From contig NZ_CP040812.1 in the NCBI RefSeq assembly GCF_006159205.1, positions 1,426,001 through 1,490,000 on the forward strand: a stretch of 64,000 nt of DNA. Reading direction: 5' to 3'. This DNA comes from Antarcticibacterium flavum. Its GTDB lineage: Bacteria; Bacteroidota; Bacteroidia; Flavobacteriales; Flavobacteriaceae. Position numbers and translations under genes: made by a program. Under the pieces are notes generated by a model that saw only the letters and a program-made list of their open reading frames with translations, searched no databases and had not been told where the DNA came from. Every line of letters begins with the position of its first letter. The stretch's first letter is position 1. Shown one piece after another: positions 8,243-18,226 of the stretch.

Positions 8243-9829
8243 ATGCGACCAGTTTTAATTTGTCTAACCGTATTGCTTAGCTTTTTAAGCTTCTCCTGTA
8301 AGGATGATGAAAAAAGCACAGCCCTGAACACAGAGACTCCTGCTCAAAGCAATGAGGACTTCAGGCCTCAGTTCCATTTCACTCCCAAGTCTGGCTGGAT
8401 GAACGACCCCAATGGAATGTTTTACCTGGATGGCACTTACCATCTCTTCTTTCAGCATAATCCAGATGACAACGTCTGGGGGCCTATGCATTGGGGACAC
8501 GCCACCAGCAAGGACCTTATTGTATGGGAAGAGCAGCCTATTGCCCTGGAACCGGACGAACATGGAACTATTTTCTCCGGAAGTGCTGTAGTGGACCACC
8601 AGAACACATCTGGCCTGGGTGACGGTAATACTCCTCCTGTCATTGCGATCTTCACCTACCACGATGCTGAAAGAGAACAGGAGGGTGCAAATGACTTTCA
8701 AACTCAGGGGATCGCCTATAGTACAGATGCAGGGAAGACCTGGACCAAATATGAGAATAACCCTGTACTAGGAAATCCTGGAATAAGGGATTTCCGGGAC
8801 CCTAAAGTGGTGTGGTATGAAGAAGGGAATAAATGGATCATGTCACTTGCAGTGCAGGACCATATTAAATTTTATTCTTCTTCCAACCTATTGGACTGGG
8901 AACACCTAAGTGATTTTGGAAAAAATTCTGGCAACCATGGAGGGGTATGGGAATGCCCCGATCTTTTTAAAATGCAGGTTGGTGACACAGGAGAAGAACG
9001 TTGGGTGCTTTTAGTAAGCATTAATCCCGGAGGGCCAAACGGAGGTTCTGCCACACAGTATTTTGTAGGTGATTTTGACGGAACCACTTTTACCCTGGAT
9101 GAAAGTGTTGAAGATATTGGCGAAGAGCATGATTACTGGGTAGATTTTGGAAAGGACAACTATGCAGGGGTGACCTGGTCTAACATTCCGCAGGAGGATG
9201 GCAGGCATATATTTATGGGTTGGATGTCCAACTGGCAATATGCGAATGAGGTTCCAACTGAAACCTGGAGAAGTGCTATGACAATTGCACGCACCCTGGA
9301 TCTCAAAAAAACAGCAGCTACTTACAGGATCACCTCCAGCCCGGTGAAAGAACTGGAAAACTATAAAACCGATGGTATTACAAAGCAAAATATTCAAATT
9401 GAAGCTGAAACTGAAATAATTAAAAACGGGGAGATAAGTTTATCACCTTCTGTGGTGGAAGTTAATATCTCCAACTTTAAGGAGCAGGACTATATTTTTC
9501 AGCTAAAAAATGATGCCGGTAACGTCCTGGAATTTGGTTATGATGCCGGAGAAGCCGCTTATTATATAGACAGAAGCCAATCTGGAATTACAGATTTTAA
9601 TGAGGATTTTGCTTCCAAACGATCTTTAGCCCCCAGACTATCACAGGAACAGGATCTAAGATTTACAGCGATCATAGACAATATGTCCATCGAGATCTTC
9701 TTTGATGATGGAAACACTGTGATGACAGAGATTTTCTTTCCAAATAAACCATTCCAAACGCTCAGCGCTAAATCCCATGAGACATTCAAAATAGAAAATT
9801 TTGAAGCTCATCAATTAAACTTTAATTAA
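8243..9829 (+). CDS. GH32 beta-fructosidase lipoprotein (levanase/inulinase type)
   Basis: A 528-residue lipoprotein (LSFSC lipobox near residue 19) with the complete GH32 active site: WMNDPNG with nucleophile Asp55, QHNP, WGHATSKDL, FRDPKV with Arg185-Asp186, and WECPDLF with acid/base Glu237. The five-bladed propeller is followed by the C-terminal beta-sandwich, whose SIEIFFDDG motif is typical. It should hydrolyse beta-2,1 or beta-2,6 fructosyl linkages to fructose. Exo versus endo action cannot be read from sequence alone. It lies between the sugar porter and susC in one operon (16-bp gap to susC), consistent with a role in fructan breakdown. Confidence 0.95.
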   Translation: MRPVLICLTVLLSFLSFSCKDDEKSTALNTETPAQSNEDFRPQFHFTPKSGWMNDPNGMFYLDGTYHLFFQHNPDDNVWGPMHWGHATSKDLIVWEEQPIALEPDEHGTIFSGSAVVDHQNTSGLGDGNTPPVIAIFTYHDAEREQEGANDFQTQGIAYSTDAGKTWTKYENNPVLGNPGIRDFRDPKVVWYEEGNKWIMSLAVQDHIKFYSSSNLLDWEHLSDFGKNSGNHGGVWECPDLFKMQVGDTGEERWVLLVSINPGGPNGGSATQYFVGDFDGTTFTLDESVEDIGEEHDYWVDFGKDNYAGVTWSNIPQEDGRHIFMGWMSNWQYANEVPTETWRSAMTIARTLDLKKTAATYRITSSPVKELENYKTDGITKQNIQIEAETEIIKNGEISLSPSVVEVNISNFKEQDYIFQLKNDAGNVLEFGYDAGEAAYYIDRSQSGITDFNEDFASKRSLAPRLSQEQDLRFTAIIDNMSIEIFFDDGNTVMTEIFFPNKPFQTLSAKSHETFKIENFEAHQLNFN

Positions 9830-9844
9830 TAAAACTTCCTACCT

Positions 9845-12800
9845 ATGAATTACAAATTTTTAATATTATTCCTCCTGTCCATATCTGTATGGGCCCAGGA
9901 AGTTAATGTTTCCGGAACAGTAATCTCGGCAGATGATCAAATACCATTACCGGGGGTTTCCATCCTGGTCAAAAATACTACTAAAGGAGTGGTGACAGAT
10001 TTTGATGGAAAATTTACTATTCAGAATATAAATTCAGATGACATACTGGTTTTTAGTTATGTAGGTTTTACAACTCAGGAAGTGCCGGTAAATGGACGGA
10101 ATGAGATTAGTATTGCTTTAACACCTGATGCTGAGCAATTATCAGAGGTGGTAGTAACTGGTTATCAAACCGAAAGAAAAAAAGATATTACTGGTGCAGT
10201 TTCGGTGGTTGATGTTGACGAGATGAAAAAACAAGCCGTGGCCAATCCAATAAAAGCGCTTCAGGGACGCGTTGCAGGAATGAATATTACCGGTAATGGT
10301 TCTCCAAGTTCTCCAGCTACCGTTCGTATACGGGGAATTGGTACTTTGAACAACAACGATCCACTGTATATTATAGACGGAGTGCCAACAAAAGCTGGAA
10401 TGCACGAATTAAACTCGCAGGATATTGAGTCCATTCAGGTACTTAAAGATGCTTCAGCTGCCAGTATTTATGGGTCCAGAGCAGCCAATGGTGTTATCAT
10501 TGTGACCACTAAAAAAGGTCAACTTGGGAAAGTAAGGTTGGATGCAAATGTCTATACTTCATTATCCAGTTACACTAGCAGAACGGAAATGCTGGACACT
10601 GAAGGCTATGGAAGAGCTCTATGGCAGGCTAATATTAATAACGGCACAGATCCAAACGATAATAGCGTCCAGTACAGGTTTGACTGGGGCATTAATCCAG
10701 AAACCGGGGAGCCTATTCTAAACCAGGTATTGGTTCCAGAATATCTGGATGCAGAGCGCACTATGAGAGCCTCCAATACAGATTGGTTCGACGAAATTTC
10801 CCGAATAGGAGTAATTCAAAACTATGATGTTGCTCTTTCTAATGGTACAGAAAATGGGAATTACTATTTATCACTTGGATATTTTAATAATGAAGGAGTT
10901 ATTAAAACGTCAAAATTCGACAGATTTTCTGCCCGTTTAAATACAGATTACAAATTCTTTGATGGAAAAATTGTTGTAGGTGAAAATCTTAGTTTGACCA
11001 AAACCTCTGAAGTAGCTGCCGCCCCTATGAATGCGGCAATGCAGGCGCTACCTATTATTCCGGTTAGAACGGTAGATGGACAAGGCTGGGGAGGACCTGT
11101 GGGAGGTATGAACGATAGGCAGAACCCCGTAAGACTCCTTGAGGATAACAAACAAAACGGGTATGATTTCTTTCGTTTGTTCGGTAGTTTCTATGCCGAA
11201 GCCACTATTCTGGAGAATCTAAATTTTCGAACTAACTTCGGTATTGATTATGGAAATTACACCTATAGAAACCTGAGAAAGAGATATCAGTCAGGTTACC
11301 TCAATAATCCTGTGAACAGGGTGGAATCTGGTCAAACCCATAATCTCAAAACTACCTGGACAAACACCCTGAATTATAGTATAAACGTCAAAAATCACTC
11401 TCTGAACGCAATTGTGGGAACTGAATTTTTCCGTGAAAAGAATAACAATTTCTGGGCCTCCAGAGAAGATTTCGAAATTGAAGATGATGCCTTTACTTAC
11501 CTGGATGCAGGAACGGGTCAAAAGGACAATGGCGGCAGTGGTGCAGAACACGTATTGCTTTCTTATTTTGGAAGACTCAATTATTCTTTCCTTGATAAGT
11601 ATCTTATTTCAGGAACACTGCGATATGACGGCTCCTCCCGTTTCGGTGAAAACAATCGATTTGGTACATTCCCTGCATTCTCTGTTGGTTGGCGCTTAAG
11701 CGAGGAAAACTTTATCCAAAACAACACCCATATTTTCGACGAACTAAAACTGCGTTTTGGGTGGGGAATCACCGGAAATCAAGAAATTGACAACAATGCT
11801 ATCCATAATCTATACTTAACAGATTATAACAGTACCTCCTATGATATAAATGGAAATGGTAGCGGAGTTTTGCCTTCCGGCTATAAACTGGTTCAAAATG
11901 CCAATCCTAACCTGCGTTGGGAGCAGAGTAAAATGACAAATTTTGGTCTCGATTTCGACCTATTTAACCACAGGCTATATGGGAGCGCAGAATACTATAT
12001 CAGGGAGACTTCAGACATTCTTCTTTTGCCTCCATATATAGGAACATTGGGAGAAGGAGGAAACCAATGGGTGAATGGTGCGTCTATGCAAAACAAGGGT
12101 TTTGAATTGAGCATTGGGAACCGCACTAATATTAATGAAGATTTCAGGATGAAACTTGATGCTAACTTAAGCTTGTATAGAAATGAAGTTACAGTACTAC
12201 CAAATGAGGTGGTCAATGCCTACGGCGGCGACGGGAGAGGGCAGAATATTCTAGGCCGGCCAATTAACTCCTTTTTCGGGTATGTAGCAGACGGATTGTT
12301 CCAGAGCCAGGAAGAAGTGGCAGCACATGCTGAACAGCCAGGAAAAGGGCTGGGGAGAATTAGGTATGCAGATTTGAATGGAGACGGAGTGATAGATGAT
12401 TATGATCGCACCTGGATTGGCACACCTCATCCAGATTTCACCTATGGACTGTCAGCTGAATTCAATTACAAACAATTTGACCTGTCTCTTTTCCTGCAAG
12501 GAGTTGCCGGAGTGGATGTAATTAACGACTTCAAATTTGCTACTGATTTTTGGAGTGCTTCAGAGACCGGTTCCAATAAAGGGGCTAGACTGTTAGATGC
12601 CTGGTCTCCAACCAATACGAATTCTGATATTCCAATGATTTCACTGGTAGACGAGAATTGGGAAGCACGTTTCTCCAGCTATTTTGTGGAGAATGGCTCT
12701 TATTTGAGATTAAGAAACGCCCAAATGGGTTATACTTTAACGAATGAAGCAGCATCTAAAGTAGGAATGGATTACTTCAGAGTGTATGTTGGAGGTGACA

Positions 12801-12913
12801 ACCTTGCGCTTTTGCTAAAAAGCAAATCCTTCACTGGAATAGATCCTGAAAATCCAGGTTTCGGCTATCCTAATCCAACGGTTGTAACCGCCGGATTGAA
12901 TATTAGATTTTAG
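9845..12913 (+). CDS. SusC-type TonB-linked outer membrane transporter
   Basis: A 1022-residue outer-membrane importer of glycan oligomers. It has a signal peptide ending near SVWAQ, a carboxypeptidase-like N-terminal domain (VSGTVISADDQIPLPGVSILVK, here split in reading), the TonB-box region LSEVVVTGYQ, a plug domain (ALQGRVAGM, RIRGIGTLNNNDPLYIIDG, DASAASIYGSRAANGVIIVTTK) and a long beta-barrel ending in the aromatic LNIRF. The segments match the SusC/RagA class. It is followed by susD after 24 bp; the pair should form the bucket-lid complex importing fructan oligosaccharides. Confidence 0.96.
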   Translation: MNYKFLILFLLSISVWAQEVNVSGTVISADDQIPLPGVSILVKNTTKGVVTDFDGKFTIQNINSDDILVFSYVGFTTQEVPVNGRNEISIALTPDAEQLSEVVVTGYQTERKKDITGAVSVVDVDEMKKQAVANPIKALQGRVAGMNITGNGSPSSPATVRIRGIGTLNNNDPLYIIDGVPTKAGMHELNSQDIESIQVLKDASAASIYGSRAANGVIIVTTKKGQLGKVRLDANVYTSLSSYTSRTEMLDTEGYGRALWQANINNGTDPNDNSVQYRFDWGINPETGEPILNQVLVPEYLDAERTMRASNTDWFDEISRIGVIQNYDVALSNGTENGNYYLSLGYFNNEGVIKTSKFDRFSARLNTDYKFFDGKIVVGENLSLTKTSEVAAAPMNAAMQALPIIPVRTVDGQGWGGPVGGMNDRQNPVRLLEDNKQNGYDFFRLFGSFYAEATILENLNFRTNFGIDYGNYTYRNLRKRYQSGYLNNPVNRVESGQTHNLKTTWTNTLNYSINVKNHSLNAIVGTEFFREKNNNFWASREDFEIEDDAFTYLDAGTGQKDNGGSGAEHVLLSYFGRLNYSFLDKYLISGTLRYDGSSRFGENNRFGTFPAFSVGWRLSEENFIQNNTHIFDELKLRFGWGITGNQEIDNNAIHNLYLTDYNSTSYDINGNGSGVLPSGYKLVQNANPNLRWEQSKMTNFGLDFDLFNHRLYGSAEYYIRETSDILLLPPYIGTLGEGGNQWVNGASMQNKGFELSIGNRTNINEDFRMKLDANLSLYRNEVTVLPNEVVNAYGGDGRGQNILGRPINSFFGYVADGLFQSQEEVAAHAEQPGKGLGRIRYADLNGDGVIDDYDRTWIGTPHPDFTYGLSAEFNYKQFDLSLFLQGVAGVDVINDFKFATDFWSASETGSNKGARLLDAWSPTNTNSDIPMISLVDENWEARFSSYFVENGSYLRLRNAQMGYTLTNEAASKVGMDYFRVYVGGDNLALLLKSKSFTGIDPENPGFGYPNPTVVTAGLNIRF

Positions 12914-12937
12914 TAAAAAACAATTAAAAGTATATAT

Positions 12938-14626
12938 ATGAAAAGGTTAATACTAATAGCCATAGCAAGTTTAGTTATGCTCTCCTCCTGTGAAGCAGAA
13001 TTGGATGTTGCCCCAAGAGGTGTATTAAATGAAGGCCAAATTGCCACACCAGAGGGTGCTGAAGGCTTTGTCATTGCTGCATATTCCCAGTTGGGAAATG
13101 ATGAAATAAACCGCCCTTTCAGTCTTTGGCCATACGGGAACGTTAGGGCAGATGATGCCTATAAAGGAGGTCGGGATCCTGGTGACGGTCAGGGTTTTCA
13201 TTTCATGGAAACCTATACAAATATAAGACCGGACATGTGGGAAATAGATGGAATGTGGTTCCACCAGTACATCGGTGTGCGACGAGCCAATGAAGGCCTT
13301 AGGATTTTGAGTATGTTGACAGAAGAAGAATACCCTCTCCTGGAAGTAAGGACTGCTGAACTCCGCTTCCTGAGGGGTCATTTTTACTTTCAGCTTAAAA
13401 TTCTCTTCAACAGAATTCCTTATATGGATGAGCATCTACCCGCAGAGGAATATAAATTTGTTTCCAATGTTGAACTTTCAAGTGATGAGCTTTGGGAAAA
13501 AATTGCAGACGATTTTGAGTTTGCTGCGCAATACCTACCCCAAATCCAACCTCAAATTGGTAGGGCAGATCAAGTAGCAGCATATGCATACCTGGCAAAA
13601 ACAAGATTATACCAGGCTTATGAGAAAAATGAACAACACCAGGTGGAAAATATTAACTTTGAAAGACTGCAACAAGTAATTGACGCTGCTAACCAGGTGA
13701 TTGGTTCCAACCACTTCCTTGAAGAAGATTTTGCAAACAATTTTCTTACAGGAGGTTTTGAAAATGGCCCTGAGTCAATCTTTGCTGTTCAATTTTCCAC
13801 TAATGATGGGGTAGGACGAGGGCGTGTGAACTACGGCACTATGTTAACCACTCCACAAGGAATTGGTTGCTGTGATTTTCAAAAACCTTCCCAAAATCTA
13901 ATGAACGCTTTTAAAACCTCCCAGGGGGTGCCTTTTTTAGAAAATTTCAACGAAAGCAACCTGGATTTCAATCTAAATACTGTAGATCCAAGACTCGATC
14001 ATACTATTGCCCGACCAAATGTGCCCTGGAAGTACGAAAGCGATGTGATGTTCACGGAAGGCTGGAGCCGCTCACCTCAGATCTACGGATTCTATAATTC
14101 ATTAAAAGAGAACGTGAAAGAAGATGAGTATATAAATGTTGATCCTTTTTATGGTAATACAAAGCCGAGAATAATTTTAAGATATGCCGATGTTTTGTTA
14201 TTCAAAGCTGAGGCGTTGGTAGAGTTAGGACGATTGGATGAAGCATTGGATATTATCAATCAATTACGATTACGTGCTGCCAATAGCACAGAAAGATTAG
14301 TGGATGCAAATGGAACATTATTAGCCAATTACGACGTTGAACCTTATATTCCCGGAGTCAATATAACCTGGGATCAGGAAACGGCCAGGCAAGCTGTACG
14401 ATTCGAACGCCGTCTCGAGCTGGCGCTGGAAGGTAGCCGCTTCTTTGATCTGGTAAGATGGGGCAATGCCGAGGAAGTGCTGAATAATTACCTAGATATT
14501 GAGGCAACCAGAAGAGAATACTTAAGTGGTGGTATGTTCGTTTCAGGAAAACACGAATATCTCCCTATACCTCAAAACCAAATCTTCTGGAGTGAGGACA
14601 GATACATCCAGAATCCTGGTTATTAA
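12938..14626 (+). CDS. SusD-type nutrient-binding lipoprotein
   Basis: A 562-residue lipoprotein (MLSSC lipobox) of the RagB/SusD class, with an alpha-helical TPR-like fold. Typical segments are AYSQLGN near the N-terminus, ELRFLRGHFYFQL, YAYLAKTRLYQAY, RYADVLLFKAEALVELG, AVRFERRLELALEGSRFFDLVRWG and the closing YLPIPQNQI. It forms the lid over the SusC barrel and binds fructan at the cell surface. The next gene's frame extends back into this gene, but its real start is 20 bp downstream of the stop. Confidence 0.95.
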   Translation: MKRLILIAIASLVMLSSCEAELDVAPRGVLNEGQIATPEGAEGFVIAAYSQLGNDEINRPFSLWPYGNVRADDAYKGGRDPGDGQGFHFMETYTNIRPDMWEIDGMWFHQYIGVRRANEGLRILSMLTEEEYPLLEVRTAELRFLRGHFYFQLKILFNRIPYMDEHLPAEEYKFVSNVELSSDELWEKIADDFEFAAQYLPQIQPQIGRADQVAAYAYLAKTRLYQAYEKNEQHQVENINFERLQQVIDAANQVIGSNHFLEEDFANNFLTGGFENGPESIFAVQFSTNDGVGRGRVNYGTMLTTPQGIGCCDFQKPSQNLMNAFKTSQGVPFLENFNESNLDFNLNTVDPRLDHTIARPNVPWKYESDVMFTEGWSRSPQIYGFYNSLKENVKEDEYINVDPFYGNTKPRIILRYADVLLFKAEALVELGRLDEALDIINQLRLRAANSTERLVDANGTLLANYDVEPYIPGVNITWDQETARQAVRFERRLELALEGSRFFDLVRWGNAEEVLNNYLDIEATRREYLSGGMFVSGKHEYLPIPQNQIFWSEDRYIQNPGY

Positions 14627-14645
14627 GAAAATTAAAATATTAAAA

Positions 14646-16679
14646 ATGAATCACTGGGATCAAAAATTACGCCTGAAGCTTTTACCTTTGGCAGTATTAT
14701 TACTTCTCTCCAAACAGGAGGTTAAGGCACAATACGATGAAAAATATAGGCCGCAATTTCACTTCAGCCCAAAAAAAGGATGGATTGGTGACCCAGATGG
14801 TTTAGTCTTTAATGATGGGAAGTACCATCTTTTCTGGTGGGGTCATGCTGTATCTGATGATCTTGTGCACTGGGAGGAACTCCCCTACCCTATGCAAGGA
14901 GGAGATGGTACCTTCTCCTACTTTTCAGGTTCCGTTGTAGTTGACAAGCAAAACACGGCTGGTTTTGGGGAAGATAGTTTCATTGCTGTATACACCCGCC
15001 ACATGCCGGGGGATTCCCTTCCGGAAACCCAAGCCATTTCTGTGAGCAATGATGCTATCAATTTTAAATACTACGAAGGAAATCCGGTACTGGATATTAA
15101 TAAGATCTTCTTTCGGGATCCTCAGGTTTTTTGGTATGAACCTGAAAAAAAATGGGTGATGGTAGTTTCCCTGCCCGATGTTCAAAAAATACAAATTTAC
15201 GAATCGCAGAATATGAAGGACTGGGATTATCTGAGTGAATTTGGTTATCTGGGAGCTCAAAATTCTTTTTGGGAATGCCCTGACCTGTTCCAACTTCCAG
15301 TGGATGGGGACGTCAATAATTCAAAGTGGGTAATGCTAATAGGAAGAGGACCAAATAGGGTGCAGTATTTTTTAGGAAGCTTTAACGGAAAGGAATTTGT
15401 TGCAGATAAAGAAACAGAGGATTACCTAAGATTAGGTAAGGGTCTTAACGGTGAAGTGTTCGCCAATTTTGAAGGTGAATCGTTTGAATCCTGGGAAAAT
15501 TCTGGCAATGCCTTTAAACTTAGCCCGGTTTCAGATTCAACAGGTGCCCTGGGAAACTTATACATCACCTCAATGAAAAATTCAGATCAAAAAATTTCCA
15601 CCTCTATTGATCCCTTAATGGCCGGAGGAGTCGTTGCTGATAATCCTCAATCAGTTGAAAGAACGGGATCACTGCTTTCTCCTGAGTTTATTATAAATAA
15701 AAGCGCAATTAATTTTTTAATCTCCGGAGGAAAGAATCCTTCCAAAACAAGTATTAATCTAGTGGTGAATGGAAAAAAGGTTCGAAGCACCTCTGGAGAT
15801 AACACAGATGTTTTCAAGTGGAATGGTTGGGATGTGACCAATCTAAAAGGCGAAAAAGCACAGATAAGCATTGAGGATAATACTGCCCAGGAAGACACAC
15901 AATATATTGCTATTGACCATATTATGTTCTCTGATGTTCTTCAAAACCAGAACCTGGAGCATGCGTTGTGGTTAGATTATGGTACAGATTTTTATGCGGC
16001 CCGCACCTGGAGGGATATTGATAATGTTAGTGACCGGACGGTGGTCCTGGGATGGATGGGTAACTGGGATTATTCCCGCGACGTGCCCACCTCCTGGGGG
16101 AAAGGTTTTGAATCTGTGCCCCGGGAAATTTCTCTTAAGAAATTACCTCAGGGAATTAGGGTTGTACAACAGCCGGTACCGGAGCTAAAAAAGCTTAGGA
16201 AGGAGATCTTAAATGTAAAGAAGAAATCCGTGGAGGGAATTGAAGAAATCATTTCCCCATCACGAAACACCTATGAGATTGAGGCCGTTTTTAGCACAAA
16301 ATCTTTATTTGATTTTGGTTTTAACCTTTTGGTGGGTGAGAGCCGAAAACTTGTAATTTCCTACGATCCCAGAACCTCTAATTTTTGTCTTGACAGAACT
16401 CGGACGACCGATTATCTTTCCGATGAGGAATTCCTTAAGAAATTTGCCACAAAGATGTGCGCTCCTGTGATTTCTAACAATAAGGAAATAAAACTACACA
16501 TTTTAGTTGACCAGGCTTCAATAGAAATCTTCACAAATGAGGGAGAAAAAGTTTTTAGTGCACTTACATTCCCCGGTGAACAGCAGAAAGGGATAGAGGT
16601 TTTCTCCAACGGAGGGAAAACTGAGCTGCTCGAACTTAGGATGTGGGAACTTGAATCCATTTGGAATAAAAAAGAATAA
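14646..16679 (+). CDS. GH32 protein with variant nucleophile loop and inserted beta domain
   Basis: The ATG at 14646 follows susD by 19 bp and starts a signal peptide ending near EVKAQ. The open frame continues further upstream inside susD but that is not credible as coding. The 677-residue product keeps the GH32 triad: Asp49 in WIGDPDG, Arg157-Asp158 in FFRDPQ, and Glu210 in WECPDLF. Two departures stand out. The usual WMNDPNG has Gly and Asp instead of both Asn, and the segment carrying the QxNP motif is missing, so the chain runs directly from YHLF to WWGHAVSDDL. A domain of about 155 residues (about 275-430, GSLLSPEF to IDHIMFSD) is inserted before the propeller resumes at LDYGTDFYAARTW. 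Likely a fructan hydrolase with distinct linkage or chain-length preference. Confidence 0.88.
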   Translation: MNHWDQKLRLKLLPLAVLLLLSKQEVKAQYDEKYRPQFHFSPKKGWIGDPDGLVFNDGKYHLFWWGHAVSDDLVHWEELPYPMQGGDGTFSYFSGSVVVDKQNTAGFGEDSFIAVYTRHMPGDSLPETQAISVSNDAINFKYYEGNPVLDINKIFFRDPQVFWYEPEKKWVMVVSLPDVQKIQIYESQNMKDWDYLSEFGYLGAQNSFWECPDLFQLPVDGDVNNSKWVMLIGRGPNRVQYFLGSFNGKEFVADKETEDYLRLGKGLNGEVFANFEGESFESWENSGNAFKLSPVSDSTGALGNLYITSMKNSDQKISTSIDPLMAGGVVADNPQSVERTGSLLSPEFIINKSAINFLISGGKNPSKTSINLVVNGKKVRSTSGDNTDVFKWNGWDVTNLKGEKAQISIEDNTAQEDTQYIAIDHIMFSDVLQNQNLEHALWLDYGTDFYAARTWRDIDNVSDRTVVLGWMGNWDYSRDVPTSWGKGFESVPREISLKKLPQGIRVVQQPVPELKKLRKEILNVKKKSVEGIEEIISPSRNTYEIEAVFSTKSLFDFGFNLLVGESRKLVISYDPRTSNFCLDRTRTTDYLSDEEFLKKFATKMCAPVISNNKEIKLHILVDQASIEIFTNEGEKVFSALTFPGEQQKGIEVFSNGGKTELLELRMWELESIWNKKE

Positions 16680-16723
16680 TAGAAATAAGTAAAAATGATA
16701 ATAACCATTTTAATTAAAGAAAT

Positions 16724-18151
16724 ATGAGAATTTTAGATCTTAAGGTAGTTTTTAAATTGCCTGCAATCCTGATAGGAATTTCAATAATGATGTTTTCATG
16801 TGACGATTCAATAGATGACTCTGGTTTTATTTTAGATGTTCCTGTAAATATTGAATCTTTTAGTCTTCACGGTGAGGAAGGCCAAATAGATCAAGCTTCA
16901 GGAGAAATAACATTCATTATGCCTTATAATACTAATATAACAGGTATAGTGCCTACAGTGGAACTTCCAGGATCAGCTACTTTGACTCCTTCTGTCGATG
17001 TTCCAAGGGATTTTACTCAGGAAGTGACATATACCGTGGTGAACGGAAACCTCTATAAAAATTATGTAGTGAAAGTGGAAGTTTTAAAACCAATCCTTAA
17101 CTTTTCCATCAATGGGGTAGCCGGGGCCATTAATCACACTAACCGTACAATAAATTTATTAATGCCAGAAGGCACCAATCTTTCTAACTTACAACCGGAG
17201 ATAGAAATTTCCGATGGATTGACTATTAGCCCATCTTCCGGCACCAGCATAGATTTTTCGGAACCGGTTATTTTTACAATAAATGCGAATGATCATACCC
17301 TTGAATATACTGTAAATGTAACTACCCCTGCCACAGGAGTGAAGATAGGATATCTCGGAGTTGCTTCTAATAGAAGTTCTATTTCCGACCCTGATGAAAA
17401 GGCCGCCGCAGACTGGTTATTTAGTACTTTTGGAGAAGTGGAATATATTTCTTTTGAAGATGTAGCCACCGGTACCAATCTCAGCAATTTTGCTGTTATC
17501 TGGTGGCATTTTGATGAGGCTCAGGACCTTCCGGAAATTGCATATAATCCTGAGGTGTTGAACTCCCTCAAAAATTTTCGTAATGAAGGTGGCGGTCTCT
17601 TGTTAACTACTTTTGCGGCCCTCCTTGTAGATGAGCTAGGTATTGTTCCCGCAGGTCACCAGCCAAACAATGTCTTTGGTGATTTTGGGACAGGCGGTTT
17701 TGTGGATGAGAATAACAATTGGGGTATATCTTTTAGGGGCCATGAAGAGCATCCTCTTTTTGTAGGGCTTGAAACTTTCGAGAACGGCAAAGCCAATTTC
17801 CTTGAAAAAGGTACTTTCCGACAAAATCATACTGCCTGGTGGTTCCTTCCTGAGTGGGGAAATTATGGTAATGGCGAAGGCTGGAGAAACCAGACGGGGG
17901 GAATTAATTTAGCTAGTGAATCCTGGGATGATAATCTAGATGGTCGTGTGGCTATTGCAGAATTCAATGGTACGGAAGCCCAGGGAAATGTCATTGTTAT
18001 AGGTTTTGGAGCATACGACTGGTATAATGAAACTGATGCCGATGGAAATGAGAGCCAGGCAAATGCATTTCTCCCGAATATCAAAAGGTTGACAGAAAAC
18101 GCTATTTATTACCTTGGAGGAGGAGAAGAAGAACTAGGAGAAGAAGAATAG
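16724..18151 (+). CDS. DUF4960-type surface lipoprotein of fructan locus, putative glycan-binding protein
   Basis: A 475-residue lipoprotein (MMFSC lipobox). Residues about 35-200 contain two similar Ig-like modules (FSLHGEEGQIDQASGEITF... and FSINGVAGAINHTNRTINL...), each with an alternating hydrophobic pattern and a proline-rich closing strand. From about 205 the KIGYLGVASN...FAVIWWHFDEAQ segment matches the DUF4960 domain seen in Bacteroidota fructan loci; it resembles a glutamine-amidotransferase-like Rossmann fold without an obvious catalytic Cys. The C-terminus is a short Glu-rich tail. The gene occupies the slot of surface glycan-binding proteins after SusCD, so binding of levan or inulin at the cell surface is the best guess. 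Enzymatic activity is not excluded. Confidence 0.75.
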   Translation: MRILDLKVVFKLPAILIGISIMMFSCDDSIDDSGFILDVPVNIESFSLHGEEGQIDQASGEITFIMPYNTNITGIVPTVELPGSATLTPSVDVPRDFTQEVTYTVVNGNLYKNYVVKVEVLKPILNFSINGVAGAINHTNRTINLLMPEGTNLSNLQPEIEISDGLTISPSSGTSIDFSEPVIFTINANDHTLEYTVNVTTPATGVKIGYLGVASNRSSISDPDEKAAADWLFSTFGEVEYISFEDVATGTNLSNFAVIWWHFDEAQDLPEIAYNPEVLNSLKNFRNEGGGLLLTTFAALLVDELGIVPAGHQPNNVFGDFGTGGFVDENNNWGISFRGHEEHPLFVGLETFENGKANFLEKGTFRQNHTAWWFLPEWGNYGNGEGWRNQTGGINLASESWDDNLDGRVAIAEFNGTEAQGNVIVIGFGAYDWYNETDADGNESQANAFLPNIKRLTENAIYYLGGGEEELGEEE

Positions 18152-18226
18152 GGAGAAGAGTAGTAAAGAATTCCAACGAATAAGCCGGTAATGATTCGGC
18201 AGTGCAGGGAACTAAAAAAAGCAATT

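Noticed and set aside
14526..14645. Upstream extension of the second GH32 gene into susD
   Set aside because: The extension is susD coding sequence in another frame; the ATG at 14646 begins a proper signal peptide.
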